Shown in pieces: positions 18,297-28,132 of a DNA stretch of 64,000 nucleotides (position 1 is its first letter; each line of letters opens with the position of its first letter). The notes beneath the pieces were generated by a model. The model was not told where the DNA came from. It saw only the letters and a list, made by a program, of their open reading frames with translations, and ran no database searches. The stretch lies in NCBI RefSeq assembly GCF_000686845.1, contig NZ_JMLS01000005.1, positions 101,672 through 165,671 on the forward strand, given 5' to 3'. A program made the position numbers and the translations under genes. This DNA comes from Paenibacillus sp. UNC451MF (lineage in GTDB: Bacteria > Bacillota > Bacilli > Paenibacillales > NBRC-103111).

Positions 18297-19055
18297 ATGC
18301 TTGCCAAACGTATAATTCCTTGCCTGGACGTAAAGGACGGGCGGGTTGTCAAAGGCGTTAACTTCGTCAATTTGCGCGATGCAGGTGATCCTGTCGAGCT
18401 GGCTGCGATCTATGATCGGGAAGGTGCCGACGAGCTTGTGTTTCTCGACATCTCCGCATCTGTCGAAGGCCGCGCGACCATGGTCGAAGTGGTTAAGAAA
18501 ACCGCGGGTGAGATCACAATCCCATTTACAGTGGGAGGCGGTATCTCTAGCGTGGATGATATGAAACGGCTGCTTCGTGCTGGAGCGGACAAGATCGGGA
18601 TTAATACCGCTGCAGTCAAAAATCCGCAGCTCATCTCCGATGGCGCACGCCGTTACGGCTCCCAGTGTATCGTAGTGGCGATCGATGCCCGTTATAACGA
18701 GGCATGGGGAGAATGGGAAGTATTCACCCATGGAGGCCGCAACGGTACGGGGATTAAGGCGCTGGAATGGGCGAAGAGGGCGGAGCAACTGGGTGCAGGT
18801 GAAATCCTGTTAACCAGCATGGATGCCGACGGAACGAAGGACGGTTTCGACCTTAAGCTGACGCGCGCAGTGTCGGAGCTTCTAACCATTCCTGTCATCG
18901 CCTCCGGCGGTGCGGGTACGAAGGACCATTTTTACGATGTGTTTGCAGAAGGCAAAGCGGATGCGGGATTGGCCGCAACGATTTTTCATTATAAAGAGCT
19001 TACTATCGATGAGGTTAAGAGCAACCTCAAACAAAAAGGGGTCGAAGTGCGATGA
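18297..19055 (+). CDS. hisF: Imidazole glycerol phosphate synthase, cyclase subunit
   Basis: A 252-residue TIM barrel that converts PRFAR and ammonia to IGP and AICAR. Seen: [19 protein letters not shown] (catalytic Asp of CLDV), [30 protein letters not shown] (second Asp region), [12 protein letters not shown] and [18 protein letters not shown] at 18297 gives the near-universal [11 protein letters not shown] start, though the GGGGG upstream is about 12 nt away; an in-frame ATG at 18279 is an alternative. Stop overlaps hisIE by 4 bp. Confidence 0.97.
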   Translation: MLAKRIIPCLDVKDGRVVKGVNFVNLRDAGDPVELAAIYDREGADELVFLDISASVEGRATMVEVVKKTAGEITIPFTVGGGISSVDDMKRLLRAGADKIGINTAAVKNPQLISDGARRYGSQCIVVAIDARYNEAWGEWEVFTHGGRNGTGIKALEWAKRAEQLGAGEILLTSMDADGTKDGFDLKLTRAVSELLTIPVIASGGAGTKDHFYDVFAEGKADAGLAATIFHYKELTIDEVKSNLKQKGVEVR

Positions 19056-19741
19056 GTAACGTGGGAAACGAACAAACAGCCGAGCTTTCATGGGAAGAGC
19101 TGACTGCTGCTATCAAGTGGGATGCACGGGGCCTTGTACCTGCAATTGTACAAGATGCGGCGAGCAAAGACGTTCTGATGATGGCATACATGAATCAGGA
19201 ATCGCTCAAGCTGACGCTGGAATCCGGGGAAACTTGGTTCTGGAGCCGCTCTCGCAGCGAGCTGTGGCATAAAGGTGCTACCTCCGGTCATACGCAAAAG
19301 GTTCGCGCCCTGAAGTATGACTGCGACGGTGACACGCTTCTCGTACAGGTCAATCAGAACGGTCCTGCCTGTCATACCGGCCGCTACAGCTGCTTCTACA
19401 ACAATGTTCCTGTGAAGGATCAAGCGACTTCCGATGAGGCGGCAGTTGCGAACGATCGTTTCTCTATGCTATCCAAGCTGGAGTCGGTTATCGCACAGCG
19501 TGAAGCGGAGCGTCCTGAAGGGGCTTATACGACCTACCTGTTCGAAAAGGGCATCGATAAAATATTGAAAAAAGTCGGCGAAGAGACAGCCGAGGTCATT
19601 ATCGCAGCGAAAAACCGTGATAACGACGAGCTCCGTTACGAATCAAGCGATTTAATCTTCCATTTAATGGTACTTCTGCGAGAAGCTAAGCTCCCATTGG
19701 ACGATGTGATGCGTGAACTGGACAGAAGACACAAAAAATAA
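19052..19741 (+). CDS. hisIE: Bifunctional phosphoribosyl-AMP cyclohydrolase / phosphoribosyl-ATP pyrophosphatase
   Basis: A 229-residue fusion. N-terminal HisI domain (about residues 15-115) with [19 protein letters not shown], the zinc-binding [11 protein letters not shown] and [13 protein letters not shown]-terminal HisE domain (about 135-229) with [19 protein letters not shown] and the helical [19 protein letters not shown]. It performs steps 2 and 3 of histidine synthesis. The ATGA overlap with hisF suggests coupled translation. Last his gene of the operon. Confidence 0.97.
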   Translation: MSNVGNEQTAELSWEELTAAIKWDARGLVPAIVQDAASKDVLMMAYMNQESLKLTLESGETWFWSRSRSELWHKGATSGHTQKVRALKYDCDGDTLLVQVNQNGPACHTGRYSCFYNNVPVKDQATSDEAAVANDRFSMLSKLESVIAQREAERPEGAYTTYLFEKGIDKILKKVGEETAEVIIAAKNRDNDELRYESSDLIFHLMVLLREAKLPLDDVMRELDRRHKK

Positions 19742-20160
19742 CCGAAACCACCCGACAGGCCTCAGCGTAAAACTTAGTAAAGCTGGTTTTTTTAAAGAAT
19801 ATCAGCTCGCTGCAGGCTCTTGACCGGTGTAAAGCCGTTATAGCAAAAAGGGCATGGAGCGCAAGGCTGACCGTTCAACGAGAAGCCTTCAGCTTGTGCC
19901 CTTGCTCTGTGTAATAGAGGGAGAGTCTGTCAGACGAAAAAATCAATGCTCAAAATGCACCTTATATTGGAAAAAAACGCGCTGTTATGCACTTTATCGC
20001 CTTTTTTTCACGGAAATGCCTTTTTATAAATTGAATATTTTCATGTATACTGGGGTTGTGGACATTTTTATTGTATAATGACTTTTGATGTTATAGATGC
20101 ATCGGAAAACAACCCACGAAAATTTACGTAAACATTCCATAGCGGAGGTAACCTGTAACC
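19742..20160. other. Gene-free stretch between hisIE and prs
   Basis: No convincing gene (a 74-codon frame at 19854 has no site and no recognisable protein). It contains a nested hairpin at 19843-19905: outer AAGGGCA / TGCCCTT and inner AAGGCT / AGCCTT. Just upstream of prs there are two -10-like boxes, TATACT (20046) and TATAAT (20074-20079), without a good -35. The prs ribosome-binding site is GCGGAGGTAA. Confidence 0.5.
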
Positions 20161-21111
20161 ATGTATAGCGACAAATTGAAAATCTTTTCCGGATCATCCA
20201 ACCCTAAGCTAGCTGAACGGATCAGTAACGAGCTGGGTGTTCCATTAGGCCAAGTCAAGCTTTCCCGATTCAAGTGCGGGGAGATTTACTGCTGCTACGA
20301 AGAAACGATTCGGAACTGTGATGTGTTTTTGGTACAAACTTTTTCCCATCCGATCAACGAGCACTTTATGGAGCTCCTGGTGATGATGGATGCGGCCAAA
20401 CGTGCGTCGGCCAAAACAATCAATCTTGTCATTCCTTACTATGGTTATTCCCGTCAAGAGCGTAAAGCGGCTCCACGCGAACCAATTTCTGCGAAACTGG
20501 TAGCAGATCTGTTGAACGCTGCAGGTGCGGACCGTGTTATCACAATTGATTTGCATGCTCCTGCGATTCAAGGATTTTTCAATATTCCAGTCGATCATTT
20601 GACAGCGCTGGATTTGCTGAGCGCTCATATTAAGAAAAAAGAAATTGACGACCTGATCGTCGTATCTCCGGATGCTGGCGGTGTGACTAGAGCAGAGAAT
20701 CTGGCTAACGTGCTGGAAGCTCCTATTGCTATGATGTTTAAAAAGCGCTATGCGCATAACGAAGCGGTTGTAACTCACGTAATCGGGGACGTAAAAGGTA
20801 AAACACCGGTTATTTTCGAGGATTTGATCGACACGGGAACGACCATTGTCAACGTAGTCGAAGGCTTGAAGGAAAGAGGAGCGAACGACGTCTACATCTG
20901 TGCGACGCATCCGGTGTTCTCCGGACCTGCCCTGCAGCGTTTGGACCATCCGAACATTAAAGAGGTCGTTATTACTGACTCTATCGCGATTCCGGAAGAC
21001 CATTCATCCCGTTTCCAAGTGCTATCCGTAGCCGGTTTATTGTCCAATGCGATTCGAATTATTAAAGACGGGGGTTCCATCAGCTCCTTGTTTAAATATG
21101 GCGGAGTATAA
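20161..21111 (+). CDS. prs: PRPP synthetase (ribose-phosphate pyrophosphokinase), divergent type
   Basis: A 316-residue enzyme making PRPP from ribose 5-phosphate and ATP, with duplicated phosphoribosyltransferase folds. Recognisable: MELLVMMDAAKRASAKTINLVIPYYGYSRQERK would be split as several blocks; DLHAPAIQGFF carries the catalytic His. Odd points against Bacillus Prs: RFSDGE is RFKCGE, SPDHGG is SPDAGG, KRRPRPN is KKRYAHNE, and the PRPP loop DDIIDTAGT is EDLIDTGTT. It is therefore a paralogue or divergent form, not the standard housekeeping copy. It lies after the histidine operon, whose first enzyme consumes PRPP, so a supply role for histidine synthesis is plausible but inferred. Confidence 0.87.
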   Translation: MYSDKLKIFSGSSNPKLAERISNELGVPLGQVKLSRFKCGEIYCCYEETIRNCDVFLVQTFSHPINEHFMELLVMMDAAKRASAKTINLVIPYYGYSRQERKAAPREPISAKLVADLLNAAGADRVITIDLHAPAIQGFFNIPVDHLTALDLLSAHIKKKEIDDLIVVSPDAGGVTRAENLANVLEAPIAMMFKKRYAHNEAVVTHVIGDVKGKTPVIFEDLIDTGTTIVNVVEGLKERGANDVYICATHPVFSGPALQRLDHPNIKEVVITDSIAIPEDHSSRFQVLSVAGLLSNAIRIIKDGGSISSLFKYGGV

Positions 21112-21124
21112 AATGTAATCTGCT

Positions 21125-21153
21125 TATGGTTTTTAAGCTCTTTATGCTATACT
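21125..21153 (+). promoter_or_regulatory. Extended -10 promoter before the TPR gene
   Basis: TGCTATACT (21145-21153) is an extended -10 box; the -35 region (TTATGG) is weak. It lies 65 bp before the TPR gene start. Confidence 0.45.
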
Positions 21154-21217
21154 TTTTGTATCGAAAAACGCTGGTTTCCTTTGTGAATTCCAGTCGGAAC
21201 CGGAGGTGCCTTACTTA

Positions 21218-22969
21218 ATGGAGAAGAAAAAGCGTGTTAACCCAACTCAGCATGAGAAAGTCATTCCGATGAAAATGGATGCCACGTTCTTTTTCGAAAG
21301 AGCCGTTCAGTCCTTGGACCGATATCATTACGATAAGGCATTAAAGTATTTTCGTCGGGCAGCAGATTACGAGCCGGAGAACCCGGTGAATCATTGCAAC
21401 TTGGCGGGATTGCTTTCGGAGATGGGGAATTACGAGGAATCCAACCGCATTCTTCAGCACGTGCTGGATCAGATCGATCCGGGCATGACGGAATGTTATT
21501 TTTACATGGCTAATAATTATGCCAACATGGAAAATTACGAATCGGCGGAAAAGGCGATTATTCATTACCTGGAAAACGATCCTACAGGACAATTTCTGGA
21601 GGAATCCGAAGAAATGATCGAGCTTCTCAGCTACGAGCTGGATCGGCCGACCAAGCTGACATCGATCAAAAGCCGGGAAGGAATGTTCGAGCATGACCGG
21701 GCACGCAGTATGCTGGAAGAAGGCAAATTTGCGGAAGCGGTTCGTATTTTGGAGAAAATTATAAAAAAACATCCGGATTTCATGGCTGCTCGTAACAATT
21801 TGGCTTTGGCCTATTATTATATGGGGCACTTTGATAAATCCGTTGATATGATACGTCAGGTGCTTGAGCTGGATCACGGCAATTTGCACGGCTTGTGTAA
21901 CTTGGCGATATTTTACCAGCACTTCGGAGACAAAGAAAACTTATCTGAGCTTCTGGAAGTTCTACGCAAAACGTATCCGTTTCATCAGGATCATGTGTTT
22001 AAGCTGGCCACGACGATGGGTATCTTAAGTGAACATGAGACGGCCTATCGTTTGTTCAAAAGGCTGCTTAAGACGGGCGAAGCGGGACTCGATCCTTGCC
22101 TGTTTCACTATACCGCGGTAGCGGCTTACAATACTAAACGATACGACGAGGCGGAGCGTCAATGGCGTCAGGCGGATAAATTCGATCCGGGATCGGAAAT
22201 TCCGAAGTTTTATTTAAGCCAGCTGCAAAAGGCTCGGACCGAACAGGTGAAGCCTACAGTCAGTTACCATTATCATCTTCCTTTCGAAGAGCAGTTTCGT
22301 GGTTTGGAAAAGTCAGCGGAAGGCTTGCCAGATCATCTGAAGCGCGATCCGTTGGTTCGTTCGTCCTTTTTCTGGGCCCTGCGCCATGGAGATACTGAGA
22401 CCAAGCTGCAGGTGATTCAAGCCTTCGGTTTGATCGGTGACAGCGAAGTCAAGGAAGCTCTGCTTGAGTTTATCCAAGAGCCGAAAGAGGACGATTACTT
22501 GAAAAAAGTGGCGATCTTCGTTCTGCGTAACATTGGACTGCGTGAACCGGTAACTGCGGTGCTCGATGGGAATCAACTGACGATCCCAGCTTCGCCGTTC
22601 TCTCCGAACTTGCCTGTTTGGGAGGCCAAGTGGCAGGAGATTATGGAACGAGCTATAAAGGAAATGAACCGCAGGTATGATATGGTTCAGCAGTACGATT
22701 TGCAAACATTATGGGTAGAATATTTATCGAGAGTGTACCCAAGTGTGCCGAAAATAACGAAAAGCGAAGGCTGGGCAGCCGCACTGGAGTATTTGACGGC
22801 CAAAATGCACCGTCGCGCGATCTCCTTTCATGAGCTGTCACAACGTTATGAGGTTTCGGCAGCCACGATAAGCAAGAACGTAAAATTGATCGACGAGGCT
22901 TGCGGTATCCGAGAGAAGATGGAAGCCATCTTTCCTACGTTCCCGAGCTTTGATAATAAAGTGAAATAA
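21218..22969 (+). CDS. TPR-repeat protein with C-terminal HTH (YvcD-like)
   Basis: A 583-residue soluble protein made mostly of tetratricopeptide repeats: for example ALKYFRRAADYEPENPVNHC, AVRILEKIIKKHPDFMAARN and DEAERQWRQADKFDPGSEIP. Near residues 355-450 the repeats become HEAT-like (VIQAFGLIGDSEVKEALLEF). The last 60 residues hold a helix-turn-helix (ISFHELSQRYEVSAATISKN). Known: a TPR protein, YvcD, precedes trxB in Bacillus subtilis. Role unknown; the HTH suggests a regulatory or nucleic-acid-binding part. ATG at 21218 is 9 nt after CGGAGGTG. Confidence 0.82.
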   Translation: MEKKKRVNPTQHEKVIPMKMDATFFFERAVQSLDRYHYDKALKYFRRAADYEPENPVNHCNLAGLLSEMGNYEESNRILQHVLDQIDPGMTECYFYMANNYANMENYESAEKAIIHYLENDPTGQFLEESEEMIELLSYELDRPTKLTSIKSREGMFEHDRARSMLEEGKFAEAVRILEKIIKKHPDFMAARNNLALAYYYMGHFDKSVDMIRQVLELDHGNLHGLCNLAIFYQHFGDKENLSELLEVLRKTYPFHQDHVFKLATTMGILSEHETAYRLFKRLLKTGEAGLDPCLFHYTAVAAYNTKRYDEAERQWRQADKFDPGSEIPKFYLSQLQKARTEQVKPTVSYHYHLPFEEQFRGLEKSAEGLPDHLKRDPLVRSSFFWALRHGDTETKLQVIQAFGLIGDSEVKEALLEFIQEPKEDDYLKKVAIFVLRNIGLREPVTAVLDGNQLTIPASPFSPNLPVWEAKWQEIMERAIKEMNRRYDMVQQYDLQTLWVEYLSRVYPSVPKITKSEGWAAALEYLTAKMHRRAISFHELSQRYEVSAATISKNVKLIDEACGIREKMEAIFPTFPSFDNKVK

Positions 22970-23020
22970 TATTTGCCAATAATGCTTACGAAGAGGGAAG
23001 CACAAAAGGAGGAACTGTAC

Positions 23021-23968
23021 ATGTACAAATCAATAGTAATCGGAACCGGCCCGGCCGGACTGACAGCGGCCATTTACCTGGCTCGTGCGAATTTGAATCC
23101 TTTGGTCATTGAAGGTCCTGAACCGGGCGGACAATTGACAACGACTACGGAAGTTGAGAACTTCCCTGGTTTTCCTCAAGGTATCATGGGTCCTGAACTC
23201 ATGGACAATATGCGTAAGCAGGCGGAGCGCTTCGGAGCTGAATTCAAAACCGGCTGGGTCAACAAAGTGGATTTGTCCAAACGTCCGTTCAAGCTGTCAG
23301 TTGAAGGAATGGGAGATATCGAGTCGGAAACCCTTATTATTTCCACTGGGGCCACTGCGAAGCTGCTGGGCATAGAGAATGAAAAAGAAAGTATCGGTCG
23401 CGGTGTAAGTACCTGTGCAACCTGTGACGGCTTTTTCTTCCGCGGGAAGAAAATTATCGTTGTCGGCGGAGGCGATTCGGCCATGGAGGAAGCAAACTTC
23501 CTGACCCGTTTTGCTACAGAAGTACGCTTGGTGCATCGTCGCAGCGAGCTGCGCGCATCCAAAATCATGCAGGACCGTGCACGCGAAAATCCGAAAGTGG
23601 CATGGAGCCTGAACAATACTCCACTTGCCGTCGTATCGGGTGATAAAGGAGTCACCGGTTTGAAAGTGAAAAACAATGAAACCGGAGCTGAAGAAATTAT
23701 TGAAGCGGACGGAATTTTCGTCGCTATCGGACATAGACCGAACACAGACTTCCTGGGTGGTCAAATTACTATTGACGAACAAGGCTACATTGTCGTCAAG
23801 CCAGGAACGACGCAAACGAATGTTGAGGGTGTTTTTGCTTGCGGTGATGTGCAGGATACGAAGTATCGCCAAGCAATTACAGCTGCTGGCAGCGGATGTA
23901 TGGCAGCTCTCGATTGTGAGAAGTTTTTGGAAGGACATGCTGTTCACGACTGGAGTCAAACGCTGTAA
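23021..23968 (+). CDS. trxB: Thioredoxin-disulfide reductase
   Basis: A 315-residue FAD/NADPH flavoenzyme that reduces thioredoxin. Seen: FAD motif IGTGPAGLTAAIYLARANL, redox-active CATC (C132, C135), NADPH motif VVGGGDSAMEEANFL, HRRSELRASK and the C-terminal FAD motif VFACGDVQDTKYRQAITAAG. AAAGGAGGA precedes the ATG at 23021; an upstream in-frame start would lie before the site. The 51-bp gap to the TPR gene suggests co-transcription; a strong terminator follows. Confidence 0.97.
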   Translation: MYKSIVIGTGPAGLTAAIYLARANLNPLVIEGPEPGGQLTTTTEVENFPGFPQGIMGPELMDNMRKQAERFGAEFKTGWVNKVDLSKRPFKLSVEGMGDIESETLIISTGATAKLLGIENEKESIGRGVSTCATCDGFFFRGKKIIVVGGGDSAMEEANFLTRFATEVRLVHRRSELRASKIMQDRARENPKVAWSLNNTPLAVVSGDKGVTGLKVKNNETGAEEIIEADGIFVAIGHRPNTDFLGGQITIDEQGYIVVKPGTTQTNVEGVFACGDVQDTKYRQAITAAGSGCMAALDCEKFLEGHAVHDWSQTL

Positions 23969-23975
23969 TGATAAG

Positions 23976-24006
23976 AAAAACGTGGGACCAGGGTTCCACG
24001 TTTTTT
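23976..24006 (+). terminator. Intrinsic terminator of trxB
   Basis: AAAAACGTGG / CCACGTTTTTT stem, 8 bp after the stop codon. Confidence 0.92.
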
Positions 24007-24096
24007 CGTTTCGGCTTCTTGACCTGTGGATAGGGTTGGCTTATAGTTGGAACAGGAAGCAGTACGTGATCAAACGTTTATGAGGTGACCAGGATA

Positions 24097-25047
24097 ATGG
24101 GAGAGAAAGTGTACGTTGGAGTCGATCTGGGAGGAACGGCCATTAAGGTAGGGCTTTGCGACGAAAATGGGAGGCTGCTGCAAACTTTCGAAGGACCGAC
24201 AGGAACGGAACATGGTGTCGACGTCGTATTGGAGAATATCGCACAATACGTGCGCAAGCTGGTAGCGGATTCCCCGTACGAATGGGAGCAGGTTGCCGGG
24301 ATCGGAGCGGGCATTGCCGGATTTATGGATATCCCGGAGGGCTTTATCAAGCTATCCCCCAACTTGGGCTGGCGTAACGTACCTATTAAACAGATTCTCG
24401 AAGAGAAGCTTGGCAAAACCGTGAAAATCGACAATGATGCAAACGTTGCTGCGCTGGGAGAAGCGTGGAGCGGCGCGGGTGCCGGAATTCCGAGCCTTGT
24501 ATGCTATACTCTCGGAACCGGAGTCGGCGGAGGCGTTATTGTTAACGGAAACATCATTCAAGGATTCAAAGGAATGGCCGGCGAGCTAGGCCATATGATC
24601 GTCGTACCGGATCTGGAGGCGATTCAATGCGGTTGTGGTATGAAAGGTTGCTTGGAGACCGTATCCTCGGCTACAGGCATTATTCGCATGGCTAAGGAAG
24701 CAGTAGAGCGTGGAGAGCATACCTCTCTAGCATTGGTAGAGAACATTATGGCTAAAGACGTTTTCGATGCGGCTAAATCCGGAGATGACGTTGCTTTACG
24801 TATTATTAACCGTGCCGCGTTATATTTGGGCAAGTCTATGGCGGCAGTTTCCGTAGTATTGAATCCGCAGCGGTTTATTGTCGGAGGCGGGGTTTCTAAG
24901 GCTGGCGATATTTTATTTGATGCCATTCGCAAATACTTCAATGAATTCGCACAGGAATCGGCAAAAGAGGGCGTAGAGATCGTCCCTGCGAGCTTGGGCA
25001 ATGATGCTGGAGTAGTCGGAGCAGCTGGTTTGAGTTTGCGGTCGTGA
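24097..25047 (+). CDS. glk: ROK-family glucokinase
   Basis: A 316-residue sugar kinase that phosphorylates glucose with ATP in the cytoplasm. Seen: phosphate-binding VGVDLGGTAIKVGL, KIDNDANVAALGE (catalytic Asp), GTGVGGGVIVNG, the sugar-contact ELGHM and the ROK zinc site CGCGMKGCLETV. ATG at 24097 is 8 nt from GAGGTGA; an in-frame GTG at 24085 lies inside that site. It sits between trxB and rapZ, where Bacillus subtilis has yvcI; a metabolic link to the HPr/HprK genes nearby is possible but not shown. Confidence 0.93.
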   Translation: MGEKVYVGVDLGGTAIKVGLCDENGRLLQTFEGPTGTEHGVDVVLENIAQYVRKLVADSPYEWEQVAGIGAGIAGFMDIPEGFIKLSPNLGWRNVPIKQILEEKLGKTVKIDNDANVAALGEAWSGAGAGIPSLVCYTLGTGVGGGVIVNGNIIQGFKGMAGELGHMIVVPDLEAIQCGCGMKGCLETVSSATGIIRMAKEAVERGEHTSLALVENIMAKDVFDAAKSGDDVALRIINRAALYLGKSMAAVSVVLNPQRFIVGGGVSKAGDILFDAIRKYFNEFAQESAKEGVEIVPASLGNDAGVVGAAGLSLRS

Positions 25048-25163
25048 TAGATAAAATAGTTTAATATGAATATAGAAACGGTTTAAGTGTTTAAACAGCG
25101 ACGATTTCATCGCTAAGGCGAGGCCAGATGATGGAATCCGAGCGCCCTGGAGGTGGCAATCCC

Positions 25164-26063
25164 ATGGAAGAAATGCATACCTTAGGCAAACTGGTTATTA
25201 TTACAGGCATGTCAGGTGCAGGCAAAACCATTGCGGTACAAAGTTTGGAGGATTTGGGCTTTTTCTGCGTAGATAATCTTCCTCCTGTGCTCATTCCGAA
25301 GTTTGCTGAATTGATCGAGCAGTCCAAAGGTCGGATCGGTAAAGTAGCCCTTGTTATCGACCTGCGAGGAAGAGAGTTTTTCACTTCTTTGTCCGAGTCG
25401 CTTCGGTATGTGCAGGAGAATCATACGCTGACTTATGAAATCTTGTTCCTCGACGCGACGGACTCGGTCCTTGTTCAACGTTACAAGGAAAGCCGCCGTA
25501 AACATCCGCTTGCTCCGACAGGCGCTCCTCTGGAAGGCATCGTGCAGGAGCGTAAGCTGTTGGAGGAGCTTAAAGGTATGGCGACACAGGTTATTGATAC
25601 AGGCAGCCTGAAGCCTGCTCAACTGAAAGAGCGGATCGTGTCTCGGTTCACTAACCTTGAGTCGGATGGGATCTCTATCAATGTTATTTCCTTCGGCTTT
25701 AAATATGGGGTTCCTATTGATGCGGACTTAATCTTCGATGTACGGTTTCTTCCCAATCCGCATTATATAGACACGCTCCGACCTAATACAGGCCAAGATC
25801 CTGAAGTATACGACTATGTCATGAAGTGGAGCGAGACACAAGAGTTTCTTAGCAAGCTTCTTGATATGTTGAACTTCTTAGTGCCCCAATACAAGAAAGA
25901 AGGCAAGAGCCAGGTTGTCGTAGGCATTGGTTGTACGGGGGGCAAGCACCGTTCCGTAGCCATTGCAGAGTATCTGGGCAAAGTGATGGGCAACAGCGAG
26001 ACGGAGACGGTCCGGGTTAGCCACCGTGATTCCGAGCGCGATCGGGTTGAGGTGAAGAAATGA
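25164..26063 (+). CDS. rapZ: RNase adapter / UDP-GlcNAc-binding P-loop protein RapZ (YvcJ)
   Basis: A 299-residue P-loop protein. Seen: Walker [11 protein letters not shown], Walker B-like [19 protein letters not shown], and the conserved C-terminal [20 protein letters not shown]. In Enterobacteria RapZ controls glmS sRNA decay; in Bacillus YvcJ is a nucleotide-hydrolysing protein affecting competence. ATG at 25164 chosen because CTGGAGGTGG is 7 nt upstream; the frame is open 12 codons further. Stop overlaps yvcK by 4 bp. Part of the widely conserved rapZ-yvcK-whiA trio. Confidence 0.95.
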   Translation: MEEMHTLGKLVIITGMSGAGKTIAVQSLEDLGFFCVDNLPPVLIPKFAELIEQSKGRIGKVALVIDLRGREFFTSLSESLRYVQENHTLTYEILFLDATDSVLVQRYKESRRKHPLAPTGAPLEGIVQERKLLEELKGMATQVIDTGSLKPAQLKERIVSRFTNLESDGISINVISFGFKYGVPIDADLIFDVRFLPNPHYIDTLRPNTGQDPEVYDYVMKWSETQEFLSKLLDMLNFLVPQYKKEGKSQVVVGIGCTGGKHRSVAIAEYLGKVMGNSETETVRVSHRDSERDRVEVKK

Positions 26064-27046
26064 CGGATAGCCGTCTAGATAGTGCACGGCCTAATATCGT
26101 TGTGATAGGCGGAGGCACCGGCTTATCGGTTATGCTTCGTGGCTTGAAAGAGAAACCACTGGATATTACGGCTATCGTTACTGTAGCGGATGACGGAGGC
26201 AGCTCCGGCATCCTTCGTTCCGAGCTGGAAATGGTCCCGCCAGGCGATATTCGTAACGTATTGACGGCATTGGCCGATGTAGAGCCGCTGCTTGGCAATA
26301 TGCTCGAATACCGGTTTGAGAAAGGGCAGGGATTAGCAGGACATAGTTTGGGTAATCTAATCTTGGCAGCGATGCGAGATATTACCGGTGATTTTGTCAC
26401 AGGTGTCCGTGAGCTGAGCCGTGTATTTGCCGTACGAGGGCGTGTTCTTCCCGCCGCTCATGACGCTATTGTCCTAAAGGCAGAGATGACGGATGGGACC
26501 ATTGTTGTTGGCGAGTCCAAGATCCCGAAAGCAGGCAAAGTGATCAAACGTGTATTTATAGAGCCGGCTGATGTTGCTCCTTTGGATGAAGCTATTGATG
26601 CTCTGAAGCAGGCAGATGCAATTCTAGTCGGGCCTGGCAGCTTGTATACGAGCATTATGCCGAATTTGCTTGTTCCTGAAATAACGCGTACTATAGTGGA
26701 ATCCAAGGCGCTTAAAATGTTCATTTGCAACGTTATGACTCAGCCTGGAGAGACTGACAATTATACGGTTAGCGATCATTTGAAAGCCGTATACCACCAT
26801 GTAGGGCACCACTTGTTCGATTATGTTATCGTCAATAATGGGGAAATTCCCGCCCAAGTGCAGAACCGATATGCCGAAAAGGGAGCCAAGGTGGTCCCAT
26901 TGGACCTCGAGGAAGTAACAAAGAACGGGTACAAAGTCATTGGCGATCAGCTTGTTTTATTCCGCACTTATTTGCGTCATGACGCCGTAAAGCTAAGTCA
27001 TCACATATATCAACTGGTGGAGAGCTGGATGCACAAGAAGAGGTGA
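26060..27046 (+). CDS. yvcK: Gluconeogenesis factor YvcK (CofD-like)
   Basis: A 328-residue protein of the CofD/UPF0052 family. Seen: [17 protein letters not shown] at the N-terminus, [33 protein letters not shown] and GPGSLYTSI. Known: in Bacillus YvcK binds UDP-GlcNAc and is needed for growth and cell shape on gluconeogenic carbon sources, acting at or near the cell envelope machinery. Its ATG overlaps the rapZ stop; whiA begins 7 bp after its stop. Confidence 0.95.
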   Translation: MTDSRLDSARPNIVVIGGGTGLSVMLRGLKEKPLDITAIVTVADDGGSSGILRSELEMVPPGDIRNVLTALADVEPLLGNMLEYRFEKGQGLAGHSLGNLILAAMRDITGDFVTGVRELSRVFAVRGRVLPAAHDAIVLKAEMTDGTIVVGESKIPKAGKVIKRVFIEPADVAPLDEAIDALKQADAILVGPGSLYTSIMPNLLVPEITRTIVESKALKMFICNVMTQPGETDNYTVSDHLKAVYHHVGHHLFDYVIVNNGEIPAQVQNRYAEKGAKVVPLDLEEVTKNGYKVIGDQLVLFRTYLRHDAVKLSHHIYQLVESWMHKKR

Positions 27047-27052
27047 TTTACC

Positions 27053-27982
27053 ATGTCCTTCGCCGCACAAACGAAAAAAGAACTTACGATGATCCAGTCC
27101 GATGCTTGCTGTGAGACCGCTGAGCTGTCCGCGCTTATTCGCATGAACGGTTCCGTTCAGCTGACGAATCAGCGTATCGTTCTGGATGTTTCAACCGAGA
27201 ATGCGGCTATTGCACGTCGTATGTACACACTGTTGAAGAAGAAATTCAATGTTCATACCGAACTGTTGGTACGTAAGAAAATGCGGTTGAAAAAAAATAA
27301 CGTCTACATCGTTCGTGTACCTGCTCAGGTGCAGGAAATATTGTCCCAGATGCAGATTGTGTCTGAAGGGTTTTTGTTTACTCCGGGTATCGCGGAAGAT
27401 ATTATTAAAGAGGATTGCTGTAAGCGGGCTTATTTGCGTGGAGCTTTCCTTGCCGGTGGCTCGGTCAATAACCCAGAGGGATCATCCTACCATCTTGAGA
27501 TATCTTCGATGTACGAGGAGCATTGCCAGTCTTTATGCCGGTTGGCGAACGAATTTGATTTGAATGCTCGCTGCATAGAACGGAAAAAGGGCTTCGTCTT
27601 CTACATTAAGGAAGGCGAGAAGATTATCGAGTTTCTCAATTTGATTGGAGCGCATCAAGCGCTGCTTCGGTTCGAGGATGTGCGTATCATGAAGGATATG
27701 CGCAATTCCGTCAACCGGCTGGTCAACTGCGAGACAGCCAATCTGAACAAGACGATAGGCGCGGCCGTAAGGCAAATCGATAATATTCGTTTGCTTCAGA
27801 AGGAAATCGGCCTTGAGAACTTGCCCGATAAGCTTCGAGAGGTTGCAGAAATTCGTCTGATGCATCCGGACATGAATTTGAAAGAAGTCGGCGACTTATT
27901 AAAAGGAAACGTCAGCAAATCGGGTGTGAATCATCGGTTGCGCAAAATCGATGAGATGGCGGAAAAAATTCGTAAATCATAA
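27053..27982 (+). CDS. whiA: Sporulation/cell-division regulator WhiA
   Basis: A 309-residue DNA-binding protein: N-terminal LAGLIDADG homing-endonuclease-like fold ([20 protein letters not shown]) without catalytic residues and a C-terminal HTH ([24 protein letters not shown]). In Bacillota it influences cell division and chromosome segregation. Length is typical. GGTG ribosome-binding site precedes the ATG. Last gene of the rapZ-yvcK-whiA unit. Confidence 0.95.
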   Translation: MSFAAQTKKELTMIQSDACCETAELSALIRMNGSVQLTNQRIVLDVSTENAAIARRMYTLLKKKFNVHTELLVRKKMRLKKNNVYIVRVPAQVQEILSQMQIVSEGFLFTPGIAEDIIKEDCCKRAYLRGAFLAGGSVNNPEGSSYHLEISSMYEEHCQSLCRLANEFDLNARCIERKKGFVFYIKEGEKIIEFLNLIGAHQALLRFEDVRIMKDMRNSVNRLVNCETANLNKTIGAAVRQIDNIRLLQKEIGLENLPDKLREVAEIRLMHPDMNLKEVGDLLKGNVSKSGVNHRLRKIDEMAEKIRKS

Positions 27983-28018
27983 CACATGTGGAAAATATAG
28001 ATTTTTTGTGTTATTTTA

Positions 28019-28056
28019 CGATACGCCTAGTGTATCGGTGGGATAAATGGTATAAT
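28019..28056 (+). promoter_or_regulatory. Extended -10 promoter of the HPr gene, overlapped by a palindrome
   Basis: TGGTATAAT (28048-28056) is an extended -10 box. Just upstream, CGATAC (28019-28024) and GTATCG (28032-28037) are perfect inverted copies lying over the -35 region, which itself is weak. This arrangement could let a repressor or activator bind. Confidence 0.5.
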
Positions 28057-28132
28057 ATTTGAAAAATCGCTTTTTCATGGTCATTTATGCAAATGGTCAT
28101 TTGCTATTAAGAAGTAGGGGGTATGGGTTGGA

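Noticed and set aside
19854-20078. 74-codon frame between hisIE and prs
   Set aside because: No ribosome-binding site and no plausible protein; the DNA is better explained by the nested hairpin and promoter region.
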